A stretch of 64,000 nucleotides of DNA. Source: Planctomycetota bacterium. GTDB taxonomy: Bacteria; Planctomycetota; MHYJ01; JACQXL01; JACQZI01. Made by a program: the position numbers and the translations under genes. The first letter of the stretch is position 1. The number at the start of each line of letters is the position of its first letter. The notes below the pieces were generated by a model, which made no database searches, was not told the DNA's origin, and was given only the letters and a program-made list of their open reading frames with translations. Below are positions 43,195 through 51,856 of the stretch, one piece after another. The stretch spans positions 1 through 64,000 of the forward strand of contig JACQZI010000027.1 in NCBI GenBank assembly GCA_016207825.1, written 5' to 3'.

Positions 43195-45264
43195 TTATTC
43201 TACAATGGTTTCACACTTGGGAAGGGCATTAATGAAGAATCTGCCATACTGCTTGGTGACCACTCTATTATCCAGTATCACAACCATGCCCTTATCCGTC
43301 TTGGTCCTAATTAATCTCCCGAATCCCTGCCTCAGCTTGATTATCGCCTCCGGCAGGAAATAGCCCATGAAAGAATCTATTCCCTCACGCTCCATCTTCT
43401 CTATCTTCGCCTCGACCACCGGTTCGGAAGGCACTGGGAAAGGGAGCTTGGTGATAATAATATTTTCCAATGCCGCGCCCGGCACATCCACACCCTGCCA
43501 GAAGCTGTCCGCCCCGAAGATGACCGAGCCGACCCGGTTCTTGAATTCCTCCAGCATCTTGTGACGCGGCAGGTCCTTGCCCTGCAGATATGCCGCCATC
43601 CCGGCTTTTTCCAGCTCCGGATAAAGATGCTCATACATCCGGTTCATGAGGTCATAGCTCGTAAAAAGGACAAAGGCGCTTCCTTTGGAAAGATTGAGGT
43701 ATTTCATTATCCGCTCTCCCGCCATCGGCAGGAACGATGCCTTGTCATTCGGGTCCGGCATGTCACGCGTCAGGAACATCCTGACCTGCTTCTGGTAATC
43801 AAAGGGCGAGCCGAGAATCACTTCCCCGGTCTTTTCTATCCCGAGTATTTTCTTGAGATACCCCAGCCCGTCCTTTTGCGCAGTTGCCAAGGTCGCGCTG
43901 GTGAGTACCACGCTTTTTAATCTCCCGAAGAGAATCTTTTTCAGGCTTTCCGCCACAGAGACCGGGGCGCTTTTCAGGATGATGTTCGGGCGGTTAAAAC
44001 GGGACTTCCGCTTTTCTATCCAATAGACTCCATTCGGAGTATTTGTTGTATTCACCGAGGGAGAGTCTTCGCACTCGCTCACGTCTGATTGCTTCACAAA
44101 GTTTTCCAGTTCCAGTGCCAGCGATGCGGTGCGTATAAGGAACGCGTTCAGTTCTGTTTCATCAAATTTCCGTGCCCCCTTCATATTTTTCTTCTTCAAG
44201 AGTTCGTCTTTGAGTTCTTTCAGGTCGAAGTGGAGACGGGAGAGTTCGGCGGAGAGGGGATTGGGGACAAAATCCTTTTTCCTGACGCGGCCGTTTTCCG
44301 GCGCCTCGTTTTCATACCACTCGATAATCGAATTGAAGAAGCATTCCGCGGCATCGCGCGCGGATTGGAGCGATTCCTTGCAGCGCCTTAACGGCGTAAT
44401 CTTGGGAGGGATAAATGAGAGCAATCCCTTATTCGTCCGCGGGTTATAGATGGAATTAAGCAAATAATTAACGCGGTAGTTGGAGATATCCAGCCCTAAA
44501 TGGCTCTGGGCGACGCTTTCCAGCCGGTGGGCCTCGTCTATTATCGCCACGTCGTAATTCGGGAGGATGTTGTTTTCCTCCTCGCGCATCAGGGCGTCCA
44601 TAAGAAGGAGCGCGTGGTTGACGACGATGATATCGGCGTTCCAGACGGCGTTCCTCGCCAGCCGGTAAAAGCATTGGCGGTAATAAGTGCATTTCTTCCC
44701 GGAGCAGTTATCGCGCTCGCAGGAGACCTCTGACCAGACCTTGTCCGAAGGCGTCCAGCTGATATCGGAGAGGCTGCCTTCCTTGGTCTTGGCTGACCAT
44801 TCCTTTAATCGGGAGAGCTCCTCCAGTTCAAGAGAAGTCTCGAAGAGTTCGGATTGGTAATTGGCGGCGCGGTTAAGTCGCCTGAGGCACAGATAATTAT
44901 TGCGCCCTTTGACCAGTGCCGAGGTAAAAGGAACGCCAAGAATATCTTTTAAGAGAGGCAGGTCTTTATGGAAAATCTGTTCCTGGAGATTAATGGTATG
45001 TGTGGAGATGACGACTGCTTGGCTGTTAATACCTTCTGCGGTGTCTTCACGTGTTTCCCTGGCAGAGCAGGCATAGGCGATAGCGGGAATAAGGTAGGCA
45101 AAGGTCTTGCCCACTCCGGTGCCTGCCTCGACCATCAAGTGTTGTGATTCGTTAATTGCCTTGACGACCGCCTTGAACATTTCGACCTGTTGTGGCCGCG
45201 TTTCGTAGCCGGGCATCTTCTTGGAAATGAGTCCGTTGGGTGAGAATATTTCTTCAGGATTCAT
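43195..45264 (-). CDS. dinG: DinG/XPD-family ATP-dependent DNA helicase
   Basis: 689 residues. Walker A 'VEAGTGVGKTFAYLIPAIAYA' near residue 42, the iron-sulfur cysteines in 'SCERDNCSGKKCTYYRQCFYRLARNAV' (about 180-205), DEAH box 'VAIIDEAHRLES', and C-terminal motifs 'GSAFVLFTSYDLMNRMYEHL', 'SVIFGADSFWQGVDVPGAALENIIITKLPFPVPSEP', and 'IKLRQGFGRLIRTKTDKGMVVILDNRV'. This is a 5'-to-3' superfamily 2 helicase with a [4Fe-4S] cluster, acting on D-loops or R-loops in DNA repair. No fused exonuclease domain. It is transcribed towards the protease gene; the upstream gap at 45265-45432 is full of palindromic repeats. Confidence 0.93.
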   Translation of the reverse strand: MNPEEIFSPNGLISKKMPGYETRPQQVEMFKAVVKAINESQHLMVEAGTGVGKTFAYLIPAIAYACSARETREDTAEGINSQAVVISTHTINLQEQIFHKDLPLLKDILGVPFTSALVKGRNNYLCLRRLNRAANYQSELFETSLELEELSRLKEWSAKTKEGSLSDISWTPSDKVWSEVSCERDNCSGKKCTYYRQCFYRLARNAVWNADIIVVNHALLLMDALMREEENNILPNYDVAIIDEAHRLESVAQSHLGLDISNYRVNYLLNSIYNPRTNKGLLSFIPPKITPLRRCKESLQSARDAAECFFNSIIEWYENEAPENGRVRKKDFVPNPLSAELSRLHFDLKELKDELLKKKNMKGARKFDETELNAFLIRTASLALELENFVKQSDVSECEDSPSVNTTNTPNGVYWIEKRKSRFNRPNIILKSAPVSVAESLKKILFGRLKSVVLTSATLATAQKDGLGYLKKILGIEKTGEVILGSPFDYQKQVRMFLTRDMPDPNDKASFLPMAGERIMKYLNLSKGSAFVLFTSYDLMNRMYEHLYPELEKAGMAAYLQGKDLPRHKMLEEFKNRVGSVIFGADSFWQGVDVPGAALENIIITKLPFPVPSEPVVEAKIEKMEREGIDSFMGYFLPEAIIKLRQGFGRLIRTKTDKGMVVILDNRVVTKQYGRFFINALPKCETIVE

Positions 45265-45300
45265 TGTAGTAATATATTACATCAACTTGTCTTTCCGTGC

Positions 45301-45420
45301 TTGCCGCCCTTGGCGAGCCTCGCCTTTGGTGGGACTCGGAATCTATTTTCTGGATTCCCGCTGGAGTTTATCCCGCCTTTCGGCGGGGCGGGAATGACAT
45401 GTGGCGCCGGAATGACAATC
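45301..45420. repeat. Cluster of small palindromic repeats between dinG and the zinc-ribbon gene
   Basis: Includes 'GGATTCCCG...CGGGAATGAC' and 'CCCGCCTTTCGGCGGG' palindromes, plus a block sharing GCGAGCCTCGCCT with 34347-34365. No gene is visible in the gap from 45265 to 45432. Confidence 0.55.
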
Positions 45421-45432
45421 GGGAAAGATACT

Positions 45433-46563
45433 TCATTTCTTCCACTCCTTCGGAGTAAGGGTTTTATTTGCCGACCACCAGTTGTCCCATACTGCTTTAC
45501 CGGTAAATGCCTGGTTGGTGAAATAGGATATTATTTTACGGGCTTTATCCCTTACCTGGGTATCCGGGTTTTCCAGGAAGTTAGCGACTTTTTCAAGCTT
45601 TGTGCATTCGCCCAAAGAGACCAGCGCGGCAGAGGCTTTCATGCTGACCATGGGGTCGTCATCAGTTGAAAGCCTTGAAAGCGAGCTTCTGGCTTCCGGG
45701 AAGGTTTTTGCGCCGCCGCCTGCCTTGAAATAAGAGGAATACTGTTTGATTTCCGTATTGTCCTCTATCAGCTCGTATTCAGGCTGTTCGGTTATGATAA
45801 GGTAAAAGAGGTCAGCCAGGAGAGTTTTGAGTGTGGCATGCTGGTCGCGGTATTTTTCCGTGATATTCTGGTAAACGGTTTTATTGTTGAATTGGCCGTA
45901 ATAAGCGAGGATAATCATTCCTTTGGTTGCACGTATCTTTTTTGCCAGGTCGCCTTTCTGGTATTCTTCGAATAGTATTTTGAGCGCGTTTGCCGGGTTT
46001 CCTGCCAGCGCCTTGGCAAGCGGTTCAAGGTTCGGCGATTCGGTATCCAATATGGCCGCTTTTAAGGTTTCGTCGGGAGAGGCGGCTTTTGGTTTTCCAT
46101 CATCCGGTTTTTCCTTAAAGAATTGGATGTATACACTAATTCCGATGGCGGCCAGGGCGATAATGGTGATAGCAAACCTGACCAGCGGCTGTTGGAAGAA
46201 TGAAAACTTTCGTTGGGCGCGCCCGCTTTTCATGAATCCGACCTGCGTTCCGCAGGCATGGCAGATAACATCTCCCTGAGGTATTTCCGCGCGGCATTTG
46301 GGGTTGGGGCAGCGCTTGGTTCCGGAGCTCTCCGGCGGAGGCAAAGGCGCTTTTTTATCGCCTTTGGCAGGAGATGGCGCGGTTTCCTTTTGCTTTGGCG
46401 GTTCGTTTTCCAGAGGTAGCAATTCCAGTTTATCCGAGGTTGGGCGTTTAGGGATAGGGACTTCAACCGCCATGGCGCATTGGGGGCATTTTACTTTTTT
46501 ACCGGCCAGTTCGTCCTTGGTCTTTATTTTCTTACCGCATTTACAGGAGAAAAGTATCGGCAT
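45433..46563 (-). CDS. Membrane protein with two zinc ribbons and a HEAT-like periplasmic domain
   Basis: I chose ATG 46563-46561 (Met 13 of the longest reading), giving 'MPILFSCKCGKKIKTKDELAGKKVKCPQC', the common planctomycetal N-terminal zinc ribbon. A Pro/Lys linker, a second ribbon ('RCPNPKCRAEIPQGDVICHACGTQVG'), one transmembrane helix ('FAITIIALAAIGISVYIQFF', about residue 140) and a helical domain follow, with HEAT-like repeats such as 'DDPMVSMKASAALVSLGECTKLEKVANFLE' and 'NPDTQVRDKARKIISYF'. The ribbons are cytoplasmic and the HEAT-like part is outside. Function unknown; such proteins are abundant in Planctomycetota. Its 5' end lies 112 bp from the divergent pabB gene. Confidence 0.7.
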   Translation of the reverse strand: MPILFSCKCGKKIKTKDELAGKKVKCPQCAMAVEVPIPKRPTSDKLELLPLENEPPKQKETAPSPAKGDKKAPLPPPESSGTKRCPNPKCRAEIPQGDVICHACGTQVGFMKSGRAQRKFSFFQQPLVRFAITIIALAAIGISVYIQFFKEKPDDGKPKAASPDETLKAAILDTESPNLEPLAKALAGNPANALKILFEEYQKGDLAKKIRATKGMIILAYYGQFNNKTVYQNITEKYRDQHATLKTLLADLFYLIITEQPEYELIEDNTEIKQYSSYFKAGGGAKTFPEARSSLSRLSTDDDPMVSMKASAALVSLGECTKLEKVANFLENPDTQVRDKARKIISYFTNQAFTGKAVWDNWWSANKTLTPKEWKK

Positions 46564-46640
46564 AAAATAGAATAATAACAAAACTTTTGAATAAAGCAAG
46601 TTTTGTTAGACATATATTTAAGTAACTCGTAGAGATTTTC

Positions 46641-46669
46641 TTGCTTGTGATAAGCCAAAGGGATATAAT
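46641..46669 (+). promoter_or_regulatory. Promoter of pabB, possibly giving a leaderless mRNA
   Basis: TTGCTT (46641-46646), 17 bp, perfect TATAAT (46664-46669). The -10 ends only 6 nt before ATG 46676, so the start of transcription would fall at the A of the start codon; no ribosome site is present there. Confidence 0.5.
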
Positions 46670-46675
46670 TGATAT

Positions 46676-48076
46676 ATGCTGAAAATGGTTTCACAGGATT
46701 TGCAATATCCCCCTTCAAGGGAAGAGCTGATAGACCAGATGTATTATCATTCCTATCCGTTTTTCCTGGAAAGCCTGATGGAGAATCCATCGTTCGGCAG
46801 GTATTCATATTATGGGTCAGACCCGTTTCTGGTTTTGAAGTCCAAGGGAATGCGGATTACGGTTATCAAGTCGAATAAAGTAATCCATAAAACCGGTAAT
46901 CCTTTTAGTGAGCTGAAGGAAATACTGAAAACATACAGGCTGGAATCCGCGCCCTTGGGTGAAGAGACGGCTCCGTTTATCGGCGGCGGGGTAGGTTATA
47001 TGGGTTACGACCTGTGCCATTTTGTGGAGAAACTTCCGAACACGGCGAAAGACGACCTGGGTTTTCCGGATATGTTTTTCGCCTTTTACAATCAACTGAT
47101 TGTCCATGACCACCTGAAAAACAAGATGACTCTGGTCAGATTGGTGGCCGCGGATAATTCAATCTCCAAGCCAATCTGCATGAGCATGACCGGCCGCCGG
47201 TTCAGGATTAAGGAGACGATGCCGACCAAGTTCGTATCCAATTTCAGCCGGGCGGATTATTTGAGGGCGGTAAAGGAAGCCAAAGAGTATATCGCAGCGG
47301 GTGATATTTACCAGGTCAATCTTTCCCAGCGGTTCAAGACGGATTTTTACGGTTCGCCTTTACATCTATATAAGAAGCTGAGCAAGATTAACCCGGCGCC
47401 TTTCAGCGCGTTTCTTAGGCCGAATCCGTGGCAGATTGTTATGAGCTCTTCCCCGGAGCGGTTCCTGAAGGTGAAAGACGGAGTGGTCGAAACCAGGCCG
47501 ATAAAGGGAACCAGGCCGCGCGGGAAGACAAAGAGCGAAGATAATAAATTGAAGAAAGCGCTTTTGGAAAGCGAGAAAGATAATGCGGAGCTTGCCATGA
47601 TTGTGGATTTGGAGCGTAATGACCTGGGCCGGGTGTGCAAATACGGCTCGGTCAAAGTGACAAATGCAAGAGAGTTGGAAAGCTACCAAACGGTGCATCA
47701 CTTAGTGGCAACCGTAAAGGGGGAACTGTCGCCTGATAAGGATGTAGTCGATTTAATCAAGGCGTCGTTTCCGGGCGGTTCGATTACCGGCGCGCCGAAG
47801 ATACGGGCGATGGAAATAATAGACGAACTGGAACCGACCGCGCGCGGGCCTTATACGGGCGCTTTGGGCTGGATAGGGTTCGACGGCACGATGGATTTAT
47901 CCATTGCCATAAGAATTTTACTTGTAGATACACCCCTTAATCAGACGATAAATAAAGTATATTATCAGGTCGGCGGCGGTATTGTTGCCGATTCTGTGCC
48001 TGAAGCCGAATATAAAGAAACGCTGGATAAAGGCAGGGCTCTGGAGAGGGCATTAATTGAAAGCCAGAACAGCTGA
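46676..48076 (+). CDS. pabB: Aminodeoxychorismate synthase component I (PabB-like)
   Basis: 466 residues. The chorismate-binding core has 'EAKEYIAAGDIYQVNLSQRF', 'SPERFLKVKDGVVETRPIKGTRPRG' (the PIKGT Lys near residue 277 is the PabB signature; TrpE has PIAGT), 'LAMIVDLERNDLGRVC', 'ELESYQTVHHLVATVKGEL' and 'SFPGGSITGAPKIRAMEIIDELE'. It makes 4-amino-4-deoxychorismate for folate, in partnership with a PabA glutaminase not seen here. The start is ATG 46676, possibly leaderless, or Met 4 (ATG 46685). The next gene, queE, starts at the last base of the stop codon (1-nt overlap), so they are coupled. Confidence 0.88.
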   Translation: MLKMVSQDLQYPPSREELIDQMYYHSYPFFLESLMENPSFGRYSYYGSDPFLVLKSKGMRITVIKSNKVIHKTGNPFSELKEILKTYRLESAPLGEETAPFIGGGVGYMGYDLCHFVEKLPNTAKDDLGFPDMFFAFYNQLIVHDHLKNKMTLVRLVAADNSISKPICMSMTGRRFRIKETMPTKFVSNFSRADYLRAVKEAKEYIAAGDIYQVNLSQRFKTDFYGSPLHLYKKLSKINPAPFSAFLRPNPWQIVMSSSPERFLKVKDGVVETRPIKGTRPRGKTKSEDNKLKKALLESEKDNAELAMIVDLERNDLGRVCKYGSVKVTNARELESYQTVHHLVATVKGELSPDKDVVDLIKASFPGGSITGAPKIRAMEIIDELEPTARGPYTGALGWIGFDGTMDLSIAIRILLVDTPLNQTINKVYYQVGGGIVADSVPEAEYKETLDKGRALERALIESQNS

Positions 48077-48873
48077 TGACTAATTTAGCATATATGAATG
48101 CAGGGACTGCTTTGAATACCGCCAATATTTTCAGCATTTTCGCTTCTGTCCAGGGAGAAGGCATTTATGTAGGAGTCCCCCAAATATTCATACGTTTTAC
48201 CGGATGCAATATCCGATGCGGTTATTGCGATACGGCAGAGGCGCTTACGCCGCAGGCGATTGCCCGGGTTGAGGCAACGCCGTTTTCCGGAAATATGACG
48301 CTGTTATCAAACCCGCTTTCAATCGAAGTGATTGCCGGCCATGTAAAAGGGATGAATGATAGTTTTAACGGATTTCATTCGATCGCGTTGACCGGCGGAG
48401 AGCCCTTGGTCAGCAACGGGTTTCTGAAGAAGCTTTTACCGGCACTTAAGGGGACCGGGTTAAGGATATTCCTGGAAACCAACGGGACATTACCGGAAAA
48501 GTTGGAAGAAATGATAGAAATGGTGGATATTGTTTCAATGGATATAAAAATACCGTCCAGTATGCAGAACGGAACGATTGATTGGAATAAAACCAAGGCG
48601 TTCTTGGAAATTGCCTCCAGGAAAGATTGTTACGTGAAAATAATTATAGACGATAAAATCCAGGAGGAGGAATTAAAGAAAGCGGGCGATTTGGCGGCAA
48701 GTATCAATCCGGATATGCCGGTGGTAATACAACCGGTTTCTTCAGGCAGTAACGGGAAAAGCGGCAGTTGCGTTTCCCTGAAGAAACTTGCCGATGCCTA
48801 CGGCATTTTACGGGCAGTGCTGAGCGATGTGCGGATAATACCGCAGGTCCATAAACTGGCCGGATGGAATTAA
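48076..48873 (+). CDS. queE: 7-carboxy-7-deazaguanine synthase QueE
   Basis: 265 residues of radical SAM type with the CX3CX2C motif Cys44, Cys48, Cys51 ('TGCNIRCGYCDT'), preceded by 'IFSIFASVQGEGIYVGVPQIFIRF', the QueE N-terminus. 'LTGGEPLVSNGF' and 'LETNGTLP' are the SAM-binding strands. It converts 6-carboxytetrahydropterin to 7-carboxy-7-deazaguanine for queuosine. The partner genes queC and queD are not nearby. The reading frame begins at the last base of the pabB stop. The N-terminal 16 residues ('MTNLAYMNAGTALNTA') are extra relative to most QueE, so a later start (Met 7) is possible. Confidence 0.88.
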   Translation: MTNLAYMNAGTALNTANIFSIFASVQGEGIYVGVPQIFIRFTGCNIRCGYCDTAEALTPQAIARVEATPFSGNMTLLSNPLSIEVIAGHVKGMNDSFNGFHSIALTGGEPLVSNGFLKKLLPALKGTGLRIFLETNGTLPEKLEEMIEMVDIVSMDIKIPSSMQNGTIDWNKTKAFLEIASRKDCYVKIIIDDKIQEEELKKAGDLAASINPDMPVVIQPVSSGSNGKSGSCVSLKKLADAYGILRAVLSDVRIIPQVHKLAGWN

Positions 48874-48907
48874 TAAATACTTGAAACTTAAGGCGTTTTG
48901 ATTTATT

Positions 48908-50371
48908 ATGCTGGCTAATATGTTTTCTCCCAAAGAACTGTTAAGCGTTGAAATCGGCGGGGAATACCTGAAGCTTGCCCATATCAAGAAATCCGGAAGC
49001 GGAGTCCGCGTACTTAAGATGGTGAGCAAGGATATCCGCCCCCTTTCCGATGACGAGATTTCAGAATTTATAAAGAATTACGTTGCCGAGAACCAGATTA
49101 AAACCAAAAAGGTTATTACGTTCATCAGCCCGCGTTATACGATAAACAAAAACATAGAACTGCCTTCCACTAACGAAGCGGAAATAAAAGAAATCATCAA
49201 TCTGCAAGCCAGCCGCCATACGCCGTATTCAAGGGATGAAATTGTTATTGATTATATCCCGATAGGCGTTATCAAGGGCGGTTATACAAAAGTGCTTTTG
49301 GTGATAGTAAACAAGGATATTATCAAAAAATACCAGGATATCCTGGAACGGACCGGATTAGAATTAACGAAAGTAGTTTTGGGCAAGGAAATAATCTGCC
49401 GGTGGTTCCAGGAATTAAGAGGCGCCCAGCAGGAACCGGTTTGCCTGCTACACGTGGATTATGCCGGCACCGATTTTTTGGTGGTGCAGGACGGCAAGGT
49501 GATTTTTGCCAGAAACATTCCGATAGGGGCCTATCAATTAAATTATGAAGGACCGGCGCAACAGGAAAGATTCCTGAAAGAAATCCAGAGTTCCCTGGAA
49601 AGTTACCAGGTGGAAAACGTGGACAAGTTCAAACGGGTGGTAATGGTTGGGGCGGTTGATAAGCTGGCAGAATTGCCGAAAGTATTGGGAACCCAGTTTG
49701 GTTTTTCGGTAATGAACGAACCGTATTTTGACCGTGCTTCTTTCATGCCGGAAGTGCAGTCTGTCAAGGAAGCGGATAGCAAGGAAATGTCTTATTTACC
49801 GGCGTTATACGCACCGTTGTGTTATCAATTAAATGATTTTATCGACCTTACACCCGAGGATATCCGCCTGCGCGAAATCATGGCGGAAAAGAGCCGCGAC
49901 CTTATATTCACCGCAACGCTGGTAATGTTTATTCTGATTGTCGGCTCTTTCGTGCTTTACAATAAAATAACGACCAAACAAACAACCCTTAAGTCATTCG
50001 TTGGTATTTATGAGAAAGAACATCAGGATGCATTGAAATTGAAGGAATTTTACAAGCAAACCGGGGTTATCAAGAGATATTTGGATGAAAGGACTTTCGC
50101 TCTTGAAGTGATAACAGAGATGTACCGCCTGGCACCCAAAACTGTTTGGCTGAATAACATCAGCTATGTTTATGAGAAAGATAACAGGAATCTTAAGCTT
50201 GACGGAAGCGGGGAATCGTTAGCCGATATCCAGAGGTTCATCGATTCTCTGAAAGAATCCCCGTTTTTCGAGGTGGATAAAGCCACGAAAAATATGCGTG
50301 GGGAACTATATGATTTTGAAGTGGTTTGCCTGTTCAAAAAGAATAAGGCTGTCGTAAAAGCGGAGAAATAA
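48908..50371 (+). CDS. Type IV pilus / type II secretion assembly protein, PilM-PilN-like fusion
   Basis: 487 residues. The N-terminal 320 residues have the actin-like PilM/GspL fold: 'LSVEIGGEYLKLAHIKKSG', 'KKVITFISPRYTINKNIELPSTNEAEIKEIINLQASRHTPYSRDEIVIDY' and 'CLLHVDYAGTDFLVVQDGKVIFARNIPIGAYQL'. It is followed by a transmembrane helix ('LIFTATLVMFILIVGSFVLYN', about 335-357) and a PilN/GspL-like periplasmic domain with the ferredoxin-like 'LAPKTVWLNNISYVYEKDNRNLKLDGSGESLADIQRFIDSLKES'. In most bacteria PilM and PilN are separate. It anchors the inner-membrane platform that assembles pseudopilins such as the product of 54503. The GspM/PilO-like gene follows 2 nt later. Confidence 0.82.
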   Translation: MLANMFSPKELLSVEIGGEYLKLAHIKKSGSGVRVLKMVSKDIRPLSDDEISEFIKNYVAENQIKTKKVITFISPRYTINKNIELPSTNEAEIKEIINLQASRHTPYSRDEIVIDYIPIGVIKGGYTKVLLVIVNKDIIKKYQDILERTGLELTKVVLGKEIICRWFQELRGAQQEPVCLLHVDYAGTDFLVVQDGKVIFARNIPIGAYQLNYEGPAQQERFLKEIQSSLESYQVENVDKFKRVVMVGAVDKLAELPKVLGTQFGFSVMNEPYFDRASFMPEVQSVKEADSKEMSYLPALYAPLCYQLNDFIDLTPEDIRLREIMAEKSRDLIFTATLVMFILIVGSFVLYNKITTKQTTLKSFVGIYEKEHQDALKLKEFYKQTGVIKRYLDERTFALEVITEMYRLAPKTVWLNNISYVYEKDNRNLKLDGSGESLADIQRFIDSLKESPFFEVDKATKNMRGELYDFEVVCLFKKNKAVVKAEK

Positions 50372-50373
50372 AT

Positions 50374-50898
50374 ATGGGTTGGTGGGCAAAGTTGTCTCAA
50401 AGGGAAAAAAGGCTTTTTTCCGTTGCTGTGGCCGTTATTGGCGTGTGCTTCCTTTGCTATTTTATCTTGTTCCCGGCTTTTGACAAGATAGAAAGTATTG
50501 ATAATGAGATAGAAAAATATAAGGAAGACATAAAATCAGACAGGTATTATTTAACTAATAAGGAAAAAATAGAAAACGACTATAATGATTTTAACAGCCG
50601 TATCATAGGGATTATTGCAATTAAAGATGCAACCGAGCTGCAAAGATTCATCGAGCGAAACGCAGCGGTTCGGGGAATCGGTGTGGAGAATATAAAAGAG
50701 GAGCCTAAAAGCGGGGAAAGCGCTATTTCCGTCAGATGTGACTGCTTCGGGACAAGGGACAAGATGATTGCTTTTTTATATGACATAAGTACATCGGATG
50801 TTCCGGTAAAGATAACCAAGCTGACATTATCTCCGAAAAAGGAAGATTTTGCCGCAACGTTTTTCATTTCTCTTGTTACATTAAAACCAGGCAAATAG
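50374..50898 (+). CDS. GspM/PilO-like inner-membrane assembly protein
   Basis: 174 residues. 'WAKLSQREKRLFSVAVAVIGVCFLCYFILFPAFDKIESIDNEIEKYKEDI' is the standard start of GspM: short cytoplasmic segment, one transmembrane helix, then a coiled coil. The C-terminal ferredoxin-like domain ('IERNAAVRGIGVENIKEEPKSGESAISVRCDCFGTRDKMIAFLYDISTSDVPVKITKLTLSP') matches PilO/GspM. It works with the PilM-PilN fusion upstream (2-nt gap) as the inner-membrane platform. The operon ends here, facing the convergent DUF4416 gene 17 nt away. Confidence 0.78.
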   Translation: MGWWAKLSQREKRLFSVAVAVIGVCFLCYFILFPAFDKIESIDNEIEKYKEDIKSDRYYLTNKEKIENDYNDFNSRIIGIIAIKDATELQRFIERNAAVRGIGVENIKEEPKSGESAISVRCDCFGTRDKMIAFLYDISTSDVPVKITKLTLSPKKEDFAATFFISLVTLKPGK

Positions 50899-50915
50899 GC
50901 ATTTTTTACACTGGG

Positions 50916-51470
50916 CTAAACAAGCGGATTCAGGGTTTTTAACTGCTTTAGGTAGGCATTTCTAACGGTTTGTAGAAATTCCGTATATGCTTTTGTTTTA
51001 TAATCAGGGTATGTCCATGGCCAGGATTGATAGCTGCCGTTCTGGTAGTAGAGAGTGATTTCCGCATAAATTCCTTTGGAAAGATATATACGGTGTGAAT
51101 AATCTTTTGTTGATGCCAATAACAGTTTAGCCGCATCCAAATATCCGGGGTCAAGGTTTATCGGCCGGGGTATATTGCCTTGCCGGCGGGTATTTACGAA
51201 TTTGTCTTCAAGCTTATTGGTCCATATTTTTATCCCAGGGAGAGTGTCCGGTTCGATAAGTTTGGAAAACGATAGGAATTGGCGTAGGATTGGTTTCCCC
51301 ATGGTTTTGTTGTAATAATCAGTGAAGTCAAAAGGGATTAAAGCGGTTTTGTGGTCAATCGCCCCGAATTTTTCCAGAAGATGTCGTTCCGCTTCCGGAA
51401 ATAATTCTGGTATTGACGAAAGAATTCCGGTAATCAGCTTTACCGGCTTCGGTATTTCTATTTTGCCCAT
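50916..51470 (-). CDS. DUF4416 family protein
   Basis: 184 residues with the family start 'MGKIEIPKPVKLITGILSSIPELFPEAERHLLEKFGAID' and conserved 'PFDFTDYYNKTMGKPILRQFLSF', 'TNKLEDKF', 'NLDPGYLDAAKLLLASTKDYSHRIYLSKGIYAEITLYYQNG' and 'WPWTYPDYKT'. The family is found in Planctomycetota, Nitrospirota and Desulfobacterota-like bacteria. No biochemical role is established. Cytoplasmic, no signal or membrane segment. It is convergent with the GspM-like gene and read in the same direction as the small gene at 51528. Its presence supports the proposed lineage. Confidence 0.85.
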   Translation of the reverse strand: MGKIEIPKPVKLITGILSSIPELFPEAERHLLEKFGAIDHKTALIPFDFTDYYNKTMGKPILRQFLSFSKLIEPDTLPGIKIWTNKLEDKFVNTRRQGNIPRPINLDPGYLDAAKLLLASTKDYSHRIYLSKGIYAEITLYYQNGSYQSWPWTYPDYKTKAYTEFLQTVRNAYLKQLKTLNPLV

Positions 51471-51527
51471 GTAGAGTTTAAGGGTCGATGATTAAACGAT
51501 ACTTTGTAAGCTAATCCCTCAAACTGC

Positions 51528-51737
51528 TTAGGTGCTTTTAAGGAATTTTAACAACCGCACCGCTGTTATCCTGATTTTGTCGTCGCTCTCATACATCCCG
51601 GCTTTTATCCTGGATTTGATGGTCCATAATTTCTGGGATGCGAGATTAAACGTTGAGGCATCAGAGCGGGAAGATGTTTTATTCCCTCTCTCTCTCAAAT
51701 AGAAACAATGCTGCGACCGTCTTTTGTTGTAATGCAT
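51528..51737 (-). CDS. Small basic protein, FlgM-like C-terminus
   Basis: 69 residues with a strong ribosome site (AGGAGGGGGGT just upstream of the ATG at 51737-51735), which makes it a probable real gene despite its size. The C-terminal part 'TIKSRIKAGMYESDDKIRITAVRLLKFLKS' resembles the end of the anti-sigma factor FlgM (a helix with 'IRIxAxRLL'). FlgM proteins hold the flagellar sigma factor; no flagellar genes are seen here. The N-terminal 30 residues are basic and Ser-rich, without known motif. It is 57 nt upstream of the DUF4416 gene on the same strand, so they may be one transcript. Confidence 0.5.
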   Translation of the reverse strand: MHYNKRRSQHCFYLRERGNKTSSRSDASTFNLASQKLWTIKSRIKAGMYESDDKIRITAVRLLKFLKST

Positions 51738-51856
51738 ACCCCCCTCCTCTCTCTATTTCCTCTATATATAAATATCGGTGTTACTACAAAAAAACTTTAG
51801 GCGGCAATATATTTTTCTTGTAAAAGGGGGGGCTTTATTATAAGATAATCTTCAGA

